From assembly GCA_028386065.3 (NCBI GenBank), contig JAKUCV010002091.1, forward strand, positions 1-64,000: a stretch of DNA of 64,000 bases. The letters run 5' to 3'. A program made the translations under genes and the position numbers. How positions within the stretch are numbered: position 1 is the first letter of the stretch; each line of letters opens with the position of its first letter. Below the pieces are notes generated by a model. That model had not been told where the DNA came from. It searched no databases and saw nothing but the letters and a program-made list of their open reading frames with translations. This document shows, piece by piece, positions 11,918 to 23,700 of the stretch. Source of the DNA: Turnera subulata. Lineage: Eukaryota; Streptophyta; Magnoliopsida; Malpighiales; Passifloraceae.

Positions 11918-12990
11918 AAATCATAGTAACATATTACTATATCAAGTTGATGGATGTGCACAAAAACTATAATCTAATTTAATAATTTTTATTTACATAA
12001 TTTATTTATTATTTATTATTCGAATAATAATTAATATTAGAAATAATTACACTATATATTACCACGTGCGTCGCAAAGAAATGTAAAAGTGAGAAGAATA
12101 AATAATAGATTTTGTATCATCATATGTGACATTTTAAAGTTAAAAAAACTTGAAATTATCTTAATCATTTATGCATAAACAAACAAAGGATGGAAAGAAA
12201 TAAAGAATAAATTTAATTTTTAAAATTAATGTCCCATTAAAAATTCAATTTATGTAAATTCTTCATCAAAAGAATGAAGTTTTGACGGGTGATGAAATAA
12301 TTATTAATAAATTTACAATTTATATAAATGATAGAATTGTTAAAAAAATAAAATTTTCTCTTATAATAATCAATATATATTATTAATATTATTATTTATA
12401 TCTAAAAACCAATTAACATTATAACTTACATCATAAATAGTACCAAAAAATTGATTAAAAATAATAAAAGCAAGAGCAATGCAAACTTATGAAAAGTGAA
12501 TGAATAAATGGAAATAAGTGAATGAATAAATTAAAAGTTGGATAAGAATTGTTACCAGTTCATCAATTTGTTCATCTATTAATTTAATTAGCTTTATTTA
12601 TATTATATTACTATACCACGTACAGAAAAACTAGTACTTGTTAAATGAGCCGAGCTAGAGTTGACCTAAATTAAATGAGTAAATTTAAACTTGGCTAAAC
12701 TTGAATGAGTCAAACATGAGCTATAAAAATACTTGCAACCTTATAATATAATAACTGAATATACTAGTTAGGTTTTCATTAGTGTGTATGCTGTCCCATG
12801 GTGCAAATTTATTTTTTTTAAAGAAACAAGAGCAGCATAACTTGCAGTGTTTTTTTTTTTTTTAAAAGTCTTCACTCTTAGGGTTAGTTTGGAAAAGGTA
12901 GAATTTGAAAAGAATGATGTGCAAGAGAGCAAATAGAGGGAGAGAATGGGTATTCTTTCCATTGTGAAGCAAGAGAAATTGCAAGGGAGT
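11918..12990. other. AT-rich spacer, no gene seen
   Basis: Very AT-rich intergenic sequence with many short A and T runs. I see no coding region, RNA gene or clear mobile element. A diverged terminal-repeat-like stretch ('gggttagtttggaaaagg' near 12880) could be the edge of an old MITE, but no matching inverted end was found. Confidence 0.6.
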
Positions 12991-13003
12991 AATTCTCTCC
13001 GGG
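12991..13003. repeat. SINE target site duplication, left copy
   Basis: AATTCTCTCCGGG, repeated exactly at 13327-13339 after the A-tail. Confidence 0.95.
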
Positions 13004-13326
13004 CACCACTGGGGGTGGTGGCCCAGTGGCAAGGCCTTCAACCTGCCGTCTCTAAGACTCGGGTTCGAGTCCCGGCGCTTCCAGTCAAGCCCCATAGTGT
13101 GATGCGGCCGAATATGGCCTTCCACACGGTGGGGTGCTGGCCGTTGAGCCCGGTGATTCCCCGGTATTATGACGCGTAGCAGGTGAGGGTGTCCGTTGGT
13201 GCCCCGGTTGGGCGGTCTCTCCTATGAGGAGGGTCTAATGTCAGGATGTAACCGGTATTAACCGGGGCCTGGACCGACGGGGCGATGATGACACCACTGA
13301 TGCCTTTTTTTTCGACAAAAAAAAAA
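13004..13326 (+). mobile_element. tRNA-derived SINE, about 323 bp
   Basis: The head looks like a tRNA. TGGCCCAGTGG at 13019-13029 fits the pol III box A consensus TRGYNNARNGG, and GGTTCGAGTCC at 13062-13072 fits box B exactly. Box spacing is normal for a tRNA without an intron. The body is GC-rich and unrelated to a tRNA, and the 3' end is a T-run followed by an A-tail. A perfect 13-bp target duplication flanks it, so the insertion is recent. The sense-strand open frame over it (12946-13179) is not a gene. Confidence 0.93.
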
Positions 13327-13339
13327 AATTCTCTCCGGG
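13327..13339. repeat. SINE target site duplication, right copy
   Basis: Exact copy of 12991-13003. Its first bases merge with the A-tail. Confidence 0.95.
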
Positions 13340-14027
13340 TCATTTTTTCCAATCCCTCTTAAAACGGGAGAATGTGAAGAGAATTAATGGGATGGAATTT
13401 ACTTTTAACTTGAGATTACAAATTTACTTGTATTGGAAATTTAAAGGATATATAAAATGAAAAGTATTTTTTTTAATTTTAAATACATTCTACTCATTCT
13501 CATCCCTCAAGTCTGATGTTCCCAGAGTACCAGGAAGAATGAACTAATATGTTCTCTTCATCTTCATTCTTATTTTCTTCCCCTCCCCTTTCTTCCCTTG
13601 GTCATTATTTTGGTAAACTATGCATTATGTTCCATTAAATAGTTACAGTGGGTAGGTGGGAGTGGACCGAAGACTTCTTCTCCAAGAGTAAGACCTGCTA
13701 GGCACAAACCCCGACCTCTAAACCAACAGAAAACAATTCTACTACCACTACAGTAGCTAGTGACAATTTGTTTGGGTACATTACATTAGTACTATTAAGT
13801 ATTAATTTTATCCAGTTACCGACCATAAATGGCACTAAAATAAAGGCCAATCATATACTAATATCGTAGTGGCAGTATATTTTGCAGTAAAGTGCAAAAA
13901 GGGATCAAAATGAGAAAAGACAGCAGGAGGGGATGGAGAGGACACATGTCAAAGAACATCACAGAGACTGCCCCTTTCACTTCGTCATGGTTGGACCTTA
14001 TTACCCCAGCTGGATCGGTATTCATAT

Positions 14028-14051
14028 CACACACACACACACACACACACC
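14028..14051. repeat. (AC)n microsatellite
   Basis: About 12 uninterrupted CA units upstream of the ASHH2-like gene. Confidence 0.95.
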
Positions 14052-14377
14052 TACTACTAAATTACGAAAATCCCTTTTTTTCTTTTTTCCTTTTTCAATT
14101 TCCTCCCTTTTCTTCTTATACTTGTCAGTTTGTCACGCCCCCCCCTCCACCCCCCAAAATTTTTAACCCAAATCGGATATGTCCATCATCCCCCTTCCTC
14201 TAGTGTTCTTCTTCATATACGTAACAAAAATTTAATTTTTTTTTTCTCCTTCTTCTGCCCTTTTCCTTTTAACGGCCGTGTCATATCTCTGTCTCCTTCT
14301 CTCTTTTATCTGCACCGGGCCCGGTAGGTTTTCGCGTTTTTTTGGGTTTAATATCTTCGCTCGCTGCAAATTATATC

Positions 14378-14393
14378 CTCTCTCTCTCTCTCT
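14378..14393. repeat. (CT)n microsatellite
   Basis: Eight CT units in the probable 5' leader of the ASHH2-like gene, followed by further imperfect CT and GT runs. CT/GA tracts are common in plant leaders. Confidence 0.9.
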
Positions 14394-14719
14394 GTCTCTG
14401 TGTGTGTTGCTGTCTGTCTGTGTGTTTTTTTTTTTCCTCTTTTAATCTGCATTATCTTAAATGTGTTCTAAAATAAGTTTTTGTTTTTGCAGAGAGAGTG
14501 GATTCTAGGGTTTTTTTTTTTTCTTTCTTTCTTTCTTCTTCTTATTATCTCCTTTTGGTCGGCTTGGGTGGGAGTTTTATATTGACTCGGGTGAGGCTTC
14601 CTTCTCGTTTTCCTTATCTGGTTTTGCTTGGGGAGGAGTAACTCAGGCGCTAGGGTTTTGTGGATTGGGAGGGTGATTTAAGGTGGTTGTGCATTGCACT
14701 TAGTATCACGATTGGAGGG

Positions 14720-14743
14720 ATGGCTCTCTTTTCTTTTGGCTAA
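14720..14743 (+). promoter_or_regulatory. Seven-codon upstream ORF in the ASHH2-like leader
   Basis: ATG at 14720 opens MALFSFG and stops at TAA 14741-14743, 48 bases before the main ATG. Its TAA is in frame with the main coding sequence and closes that frame upstream. If the leader includes it, it could damp translation of the methyltransferase. Whether it is transcribed is not shown. Confidence 0.5.
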
Positions 14744-14791
14744 TTGATTGAAGGGATTTGGTTGGGGTTGTTGGGGGTGGGGGCTGATACT

Positions 14792-17700
14792 ATGGGTTCG
14801 TGTGAGGATCCCGTCGAGTTACACGAACCTTTGTGCCCCGAATTAATCCACAATCCGGGTTCTCAGTGGTCGGAGTGTTTTGAGCCTGCTCCTCTTTTGA
14901 CTGGTTCAGATGCCAACCACAACCTGGGGGCGGATGGTCGTCTCAACCTCTCTCCGGACGGTAATACTAATACTAATTCTGCCGCCTCGGCCAGTGGATT
15001 GGTGGAGGATGCCGTCGTGGATGGGGGGGTTGGCTTGGGGGGTGAGGCTGAGAATGTGTTTATTCTGGGGCCCAGTGAAATGCTGGACGAGGATGTACGC
15101 GGGGTGAGTGAGGATTGTTTGGATGAGAGACATTGTAGGGATGGTGACTCTATCCTGGGATGCATAGAGCCTGGAGGTGAGAGTGTCGGGATCCTTATTA
15201 AGTTGGATGACTCTGGGAAGCCTTCGGGATTAATGGACTCATCTGATTTCCCAAGGCACTGGGATGCACAGGATGAAGATAAGTATGAGAATGCTGGTGT
15301 CTTCGAGGATTATGCCGAGGGTTTGTGCATTACCACGAGTAAGTTGCATGATGAAGCAGTTGACCCACTGGGCTATGAAAAGCATGAAGACTTCATTTGG
15401 GCGAGTAGTATTGCTGGGAACACTGTTGATCTGGACAAGCAAGATAGTGGCATCATTTCGGAAACGTTTCCAGTTATGACACCGAAAATTTCTGATGCAT
15501 CACGCACAGAGAATGAAAGTGCACTACAGGATACAGCAGACCGAATTGATGGTTTAGCTGCGGGAGAGAATAACACTCATCACATAACAGATTCTTCACT
15601 GGTCGCTGAAATTTCTGCCGGATTAATACAGGGGATTTGCTTGCCTCAAAGTGTTAGTAGTAATTCTTCAGAAAGGGCTGGCGTGGTTATGGTAGAGGAA
15701 AACGTTAATCTTCCTAAACTAGAGAATGGCATCATCCAAGGGTCTACAAACGATTTAAATGATGTTTTAGCTGCAATCGAAAATGATACTCATGATGATA
15801 GAATGCCTTTGCTAGGCTGTGAATCATCTAAGGAATTAGTTGCAGAAAGTTATTTACATAGAAATGATGTTGAAAAGAGCAATCAAGAAAGTGGTACATC
15901 TGCAGAAATGGCTTTAGTGAATGCTGAAGCAATCAGTGTTCATTCAAGTGGGACAGAGGGTGACTGTGCTCTGCATGCCCTTGATGAGAAAAATGATTCT
16001 TTAGCTGCATTCGAGAGTGAGACTCATGAAAGAACACCTAATGCATACTGCTTTTATATGAGTGCTGAATCAGTATCAGTAGTCTGCTCTCCTAGTAGTG
16101 TAGCAGATCAGCAAAAACTGTCTGGCACCTGTTCCTCCCTGGAGGCTGTGTCTGTTGTGAAAGAGATTCCTTCGATAGGAACAAGCTCAGAAAATGACAA
16201 CCAAATGTCGCAATCGCAAGAGCACAATAATTCGTCAGAATCAGTACCCATGAAATGTCCACAAAGTAATTGTGATCAACTGGAGGACCTGAAGGATGAG
16301 CAGACCATTGGTTGCCCTTTTGCAGAACCAATCGTAGAAGAGAAGAATAATAGATTAGCTGCAGTAGCTTCTACTGATTCCAATCATGTCTTGTTATCAC
16401 AGGGATCTGAGATGTCCTTGGCATCAGTTTCTTTGACTAATTCACCTGATGAAAGTGTTCTGAGAGATGAGCAAAAGCAAAGTAAGGGTTGTTCTTCTCC
16501 CTCTGTGGAAGGGGATTTGGAAGTTAAGGAAGACAAAAGTGTTCTTTTAGCTAGGTCAATGGCCGTTATTGACAACCAGATATCTTCTTCCGTGGACAGT
16601 GGAATGTCTGATGGTGATTCTTTGAGTAATGGTGCTAGGAAAAATAAGCACAGGGATGTTGGATGTTCAGATGGTCATCTTACAGAAAGTATGAATCTGG
16701 AGGGGAGAGATACTACAACAGAGACAGCAGGTGATGGCTGCAGGCAGACGTTACAAATGGAAAGGGAAGCTTCTGAGTTGAAAGAAGGCTTAGAGGCTTC
16801 CCACTGTTTTGAGAAGCCAGTTTTAGACCAGTCATGTCAGTCCTTATTTGCTTCCTGGAATGGCTCATCTGAAAAGTTGGATATGAGTTGTAGCCTTGGG
16901 GTGGATGCTTGTGCCAATATTAATTCTAACAGTGCAGTTGACTGTTCCAGAGATACTGATGATGAGGGGAAAAACCATGCCAGAGCCAATGGTGATGGTG
17001 TTTTTGAGGCCAAATCTCTCCATATTGCATCACCCCCTTCTGGAAGGAGTCACAGAACACGTAAATCAAGCCGGAAGGCTCAGACAAAAAGAACTGTTAG
17101 AAAATGCAGGAATAGTGCAAAAGCCCCGGGTCCTCATGGAGGTGCTGAAATTATTTTGGAGATTGCAAAAAAGAAGAGAAGCTGTTTTTCCAAACCAGCC
17201 CGTTCTTCTGAGTGGGGGTTATTGGGGAACATTACACAAACTTTCAGGGTAAGTAATGGGCTACCGTGTGATGTTACTGAGAACCACGGATTGACGAAAC
17301 CAAGGGTTGGCCGAGGAACTGGTCAACATGTAAATCCCCGGACTAGTACTAGCTCTAGGAGTCGGAAATTGGCTGGAAAGTCTCAGGCTTCAACCAACTG
17401 CATTCGCTTGAAAGTTAAATTAGGGAAAGATGTTAGTCAAAAAGGTTCCAGTAGTATGGTGCCACAGGTTGTTGTTAGTGATGGTCTTGAATCATGCCAA
17501 GGAAACAGCTTTGGAGTTGCAAATTCCAATGCTAATCTTCAGGAAACTTTGGCAGGTGAGACAAATACACATGTGCTTCAATGTTTTGACAGTAAGCGGG
17601 AAAAGGAAACCAGTGAACCTTCTGATGTGGATGTGCTCCTTACAAACAAGAATGTGGATGGCACTATGCCCAGTGTGAAGTCAGGTGGAGATGCTGGAGA

Positions 17701-20700
17701 CAACGGGGTTCCCACCCGTGTAGAGGTTGAAGCATATGGTGTAGCAACCGAGAAGAGGTATACGGATCCTGGGACTTCACCGGATTCAGAAGTTATCAAT
17801 CTAGTTCCTGAAGTTCAACATGGGGTAAAATGCCGAGAATATTTTCCGGATGGTACTGTGACTTCTTCCAAGGCCTGTGCTGCTTCTAGAGCTGAAGCCA
17901 GTGGTAAGAAGGCAAAGAAGAAAGATAGAATTCCTCATGCATGTGAGTCGGAGGATGAATCTACTTGTTTAGCAAGCTTAAAGAAAGCTAAATCTGCAAA
18001 GAAAAGTGGGAGAAGGCAAAAGAAAACTGATGGCTTCTCCAGTGAGGTTCTTACTACATCTGCATGTGCAACTGGCTCAAGCAATTCATCTAGGAGTCAG
18101 GAATTGGTTTTAGACCAAACAGTTTTGTCAAGAGAGACTGAGACTGGTACCTCTGGAGAGGATGCAAAGGTGGAAACCAATGAGAAACCTGCAATATCTT
18201 GTGGCCTTGTTGTTGTCTCCAGTATGTCAGAATCACAGCTTTCAGAGAATTTAGTTACTTCAACCAAATCCAAAGGGAAGAGTCTTCCAAGAAAATCTGG
18301 TGGAGTGAGCAAAGGAAGGTCCAAGGCATCCACTTCAGCAAGAAGCAGAAGAGCAAGTGGTTCTAAAGGAAAGGGGAACGAGCCAAAGTTAGCTATCAAT
18401 AAGAAAAACCCAAAAGAGAGGGGTGCTTCTTTTAAAGAGGAAGATGATCCAAAAACAGGTAGTGTAATACTATTGTGGCATATTCAGTAATTTGACATGT
18501 GTTTCATTTTACTGTTGCTGATCCATGCTTTTGACCACTCAAAAGAAAAAAAAAATGTCATTTTTTTTTCCACATGAATTATGTCTGTAGGCAACCTTAC
18601 TGAAGATGGTACTGGAAACACCAATATCGGCAACAATGTTGCTGCTGTGGATTCTGCTAATTTGGAGATGTCACCAAATGCTTTAATGGAGCAAAGTTTA
18701 CCATCAGAGGATGCATGGGTGCGGTGTGATGATTGTTACAAATGGCGGCGAATTCCAGTTTCACTTGTTGATTCTATCAGTGAAGCAAATTGCCAATGGT
18801 TAAGTATCATTTCTGTTTCTGCCTTTTAAGTAGAGTATAGTGGCACTAAAAGAAAGCATAGCATAAATGCAACTATAGGAGCTCATGGAGGTTTCTTATT
18901 TCTTGGTTGCATGGTGGTGAATTCCTGTCCCAGTTTGCAGGAAGCCTGGACCTCCTAGTTTCTTGTGTTAAATTCTCTTTCATTCTTAACTTCTCTCTTT
19001 CTTAAAAAAATTGTTTTTAAAAAAACGAAAAGGACTGTACATGTGGCGCCAAAAGAGGAGAAACAAGACCATCAGTTGGTCAATCAGTTCCTTTCTCTTT
19101 GTGGGTGAGATTCTTGTTCTCATCCATGGAGCTTGTACTCCTTTGGATGCCACTGGACGTTGCTATGTGCTTGAGACCACTTCGTTATGGTTCTATTGTA
19201 ACTAATATCAATATTCTGGTGTAGATTCTAAATGAGTTCTGGAATTTCCCTTTCTTGGTTTACAGCATACTTTGCTTCCTGCCAAAACTATTCATACTTC
19301 GGTTCAATTTTGTTTTTAGATTTGAAGGCTCTGATCTTCTTGTTCTGGTGTGTATACTGGAAAAAGTTTTTTTTGGTTGATTTACCCCTTAAGCTTTACT
19401 TGCCAACCCAGTTTCATCTTTTAGTTCCAGTGCCATTGATTGCTATTTTCTTTCAATTTTGTTATGAAGGATCTGCAAGGACAATACGGACGAAGCATTT
19501 GCTGATTGTTCCATCCCACAGGAGAAATCAAATGCAGAAATTAATGCAGAGTTGGGCATATCAGATACTGATGCAGATGCTTATGATTTCCCTTCAGATG
19601 ATAAAGCATTAGAATGTGTGCGGACACCTGGTATGCAACATTTTGGTGCTGATAGCACAAGATCAATACTGGATATTAGCTTGAAACTTTTGGTAAAGAG
19701 CTTCAACCTATGTTGGAGTATGACTTTCCTTTCTGTTGTTGTTCTAGCTTCGAACGAGAATATATTTACGCTCATTACAGCCAATCAGTTTTCACATCGT
19801 AGCCGTAAGAACCAAACTATTGATGAGGTCCGTACTTGACTCCATTTTTTGTCCTGTACATTACTACCATAGCATGTCTTGCACACCATTGTGATTTATT
19901 GGAATGAATCTTTTCACTAACATGCTAATAATACCAAGCAGCATGTTGGCGATTAAGATTAAACTCTTTGTGATGTGGATATGGAGTCAGTAAGTGGCTG
20001 AGATGTATTGATAGCCATGTTAAGCAAGGCTATACACTTGCCTAGTTGGTCTACCTATTATGTCATGGCAAATGGGCAAAGTATCTGTTGCAACCAACAA
20101 TTTTTTCCAGCTCTTGTAACCTCACAGTGATTTTTTCTTGATGCATCTTGAATAGTTTCTTGTATATTCAAATATATTTTTCACATTCTTGTCTCTCTGG
20201 AATTTATGAGCAGATAATGGTTTGCCATTGCAAACCACCTGTAGAGGGTGGTTTAGGTTGTGGAGACGAATGCTTGAATCGAATGCTTAATATTGAGTGT
20301 GTTCAAGGTACCTGTCCATGTGGAGACCTCTGTTCAAATCAACAGGTACTGAAGTCTTTATTCCTAATTAAAGTTTTATTTGCAAAAAGCAATATTCAGT
20401 GTACATAAGCGCTTGCAGTTTTTTTTATCTTTTCTTACTTTTTTCTTGGTCTGGAATTGCTGTGTGGTTGCAGTTTCAAAAGCGCAGTTATGCCAGGATG
20501 AAGTGGGATAGGTGTGGTAAGAAAGGTTTTGGATTGCGGATGGAAGATGACATATCCAAAGGGCATTTTCTTATAGAATATGTGGGAGAGGTGACTGCTT
20601 TTGTTATTATGTGGTCTTCTGATTTTATTAGAATTCATTATTACTGCAATTAGAAGGATGAGACTTGTGTCTTTGGGCCAATTCTAGGACCTTAATTCAT

Positions 20701-23700
20701 GCCGTGATTAGTTTCTCATTTGTCCAATTCTTTTGGTATCCTGCCTTAAATTGTCATGTTCTCATGCTTCAACTCTTTGTGGTGACAGTAACCAGTTGTT
20801 GAGACCTCCAAACCCATAATTAAATGTGGATTAGGATGTGTACTATCATTCCCCCTGTTATGTCTTACAGTTAGGGTGTTGTTTCTTTCTTTTCTAAGGA
20901 TTTTTATTTTCTAAATATATGGGAAAAAATCTCAACCTCGAAGTTTCCATTTTCTGTTTCTTTGGTAGTTTTAATTATTTGGAATTGATGGATTACACTT
21001 GTTCAAGTAGTTGTTTCTAATTGAACGCTGTTGATATTTTTGGCTAAAATAGTTATTTATTCCTCAAAGTTTGTTATAGTAGATGCACGATGTTTTTGGT
21101 TTATTGTTTTTCTTCTTTTCAATGTTATGTGCATAGTTGTTGTTAACTAGCCAGTCTTTAACAGCTTTTACTTCGACCTTAAGATTTCTTCTGATATTAT
21201 GAGACAATATTGAAGTTAAAAGGAAGAGCAATGGAAGGTTTTTGTATTTTAAGAAGTCCCAATAGCTTGAAGAACTTATTTTATAAAATGTGTAACGTGC
21301 AAGAACTTCTACTGAACTTCTGCATGGAACATCTTTGAGAAAAGTTCGGAAAATGGAAAAAGAATAGCCTTTCAAAGATGCTTTTAAAATTCAATCCAGC
21401 AATTTCAAATCCCAAGTATTTGGCACTTGCTAAAAGAATCTTTTTTGTTTTGTAATGTTTTATTACATCCAACGTTAGGATAGCATTATAACATACTTGG
21501 TAAGTGTCTGGGTTTGGCCCAGTCCAAAGACCCTTCTATACAAACTCGAAGCTTTGCAATGATCAGCAATGGTTTGCTCATGGACTTCTTTGTATTGCAT
21601 TAATTTTGGTGTGGGTGATGGTGGGTTTTGACTCTTGTTCTAGACTCAGTTTAGCCATGTGTATCTGTGTATAATCCGCATTTGTTCATTCATATTTCCA
21701 TTTCAATATTTTCCTGTTTCTAAGATTTCCGAGTTATGGTCATTCAGGTGCTTGATGTGCATGCTTATGCGGCACGACTAAAGGAGTATGCTTCTAAAGG
21801 TCATAAGCATTTCTACTTCATGACTCTCGATGGCAGTGAGGTCTGGATGAGATCTTCTTCCTTTTCTGTCTTAAATTTCTCGAAGAAACAATAACGTCCT
21901 GGTTTACATGCAATATTTCCATTTGCAAACTTCTAGTGCTATTTTGAACCTTTATGTATTGAACCTAACTTGCAAGGAGTAGCTATTCTGGCATGTCATA
22001 TGCTGTTTTCAAATTTTTGTTGGTTTAAAGTTTTTATTTGTATCCATTCCACCTTGAGGCCTATGCCTCCAATTGTGATGGAGATCTGTGATAAATGTTG
22101 CTCTGTATCATTACCTGTTTGCCATTTCCTACAATTTAGCTTATCACCAGAATTATGTTCCTGATCATACGTGCTGTTAGTTCAAACTTCTTGGTCCTAG
22201 TGGTTGGCAACTCTATACAAATAACAATGGTTTCAGAAAAGTGACGGATTATAAAATGCAGAGCTTTGGTACGTTTAAAACATTCTATGAGAAATAGTAG
22301 GCAGTGAAGATTCATTCTTTCACTGGATGTCTATGCCTGACTATGTTCTAGGCTCAACCCATCTGTCTTGTGCAGTTTTACCCCCTTCACTTGCCATGTC
22401 TCTAGATAAAAAAAAAGTCAATGTGGAACTCATTAACTGCAAACTCTTGCATACAATTTTAGCATAGGGTTGACAGTACACAGATGCTGTTCTTGTGTTG
22501 GACCAGTTCAATCTTAGTTATAAAATGCTGCCTGAATGTCGCCTTGGCCAACCTCTGCGGGCTACTTTCTCTCAGTTTTTATAGTATGCTAGAAAATTAT
22601 GCATATTTCAGTTCCCAACCATGTGCGCTGTCTGGATACGTGTCTACTAGTCTTACTATTTCTTAGTAAGCTTTCTTCCTTGCGTTATGTACTTTTAACT
22701 TGGATTTGCTCTCTATATGGTTTGTGTGTGTGTGCACACATAGTAATTATCCTCACATATGTTACTTCAATTTTATGTTTTTTCCCCAATTTTTCAGGTA
22801 ATTGATGCATGTGCTAAAGGAAATCTGGGACGTTTCATAAACCATAGTTGTGATCCTAATTGCCGTACAGAAAAGGTTATTCACTTCCATATGTCCATAC
22901 AAGGAAATTTTACTCCATACTTTGTGGCAAATAATAATTGTTTGGTTGGCACTGTTAACTTTGTATGCAATCATATATACAACTCAATTTTCTGTTAGTG
23001 TTATTGCATAAAAATGCTGTTGAAATTATTGTTAATTCACATTTTATTTATCTGCATCTTTTCCTGCACAGTGGGTGGTCAATGGAGAAATTTGTATTGG
23101 ATTATTTGCGTTGAGGGATATTAAGAAGGTATGCTCAATCCATATAGTATTATCTGTTCTTTACTATTTGAGTTTACAGTTTTGATCGTTCTGATCTTTC
23201 TGGCTTTCTCTACTTGCTATAAAATCATAGCTAGTGATAGAACATTGTTCTTGATGGTTAAGGGTATTTCTCTGTGGACTGCAATTGTGACCGTTCAAAA
23301 ATGTCTTGTCTTTCTGATTTCTTTTAAAAAGAATGGGTTTGTGTTTATCGCCTATTTTTAAGCATAGTAATGTTAAGATAGGATCGTGTCACAGTGCGAT
23401 GGCCTAGATTTGGCTTGTTCTTTGCAATTCTTCAAAGGGAAATAGCTAACATTGCAACTCTTCAAAGGGAGTAGGCTACCTTGAGTTCTCGTTAGAGAGA
23501 CAGATCTTAAATCTCATAAAACATAAATTAACTTAATTCTTTGCTCGTCTTTTATTGAGAGTAAAAGGTCCTAAAAATAGAGACCAACAAGTACATAAAT
23601 TGTAAACCTAGAGAATCTAGGAGACAAATAAAACCAAATCTATTCTAGTAAGGAAACTAGGAATTTAATTCTAGAAGGAAACATAAATTGCTAAGCCTAA

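Larger units (their letters stand above)
13340..14719 (+). promoter_or_regulatory. Upstream region and leader of the ASHH2-like gene
   Basis: There is no coding sequence. The stretch becomes pyrimidine-rich from about 14060, as is usual for plant core promoters and leaders. It has an (AC)n tract at 14028-14051, a (CT)n tract at 14378-14393 and long T runs. A possible leader intron acceptor, 'ttttgcag', ends at about 14490, but no donor can be chosen with confidence. The transcription start cannot be placed. Confidence 0.45.

Noticed and set aside
13019..13083. Possible functional tRNA gene
   Set aside because: Box A and B are good, but the acceptor stem ends do not pair convincingly, and a long body, A-tail and target duplication mark it as a SINE.
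14744..14791. Extension of ASHH2 upstream of 14792
   Set aside because: The frame is open only from a TTG after a TAA at 14741; the first ATG is at 14792.
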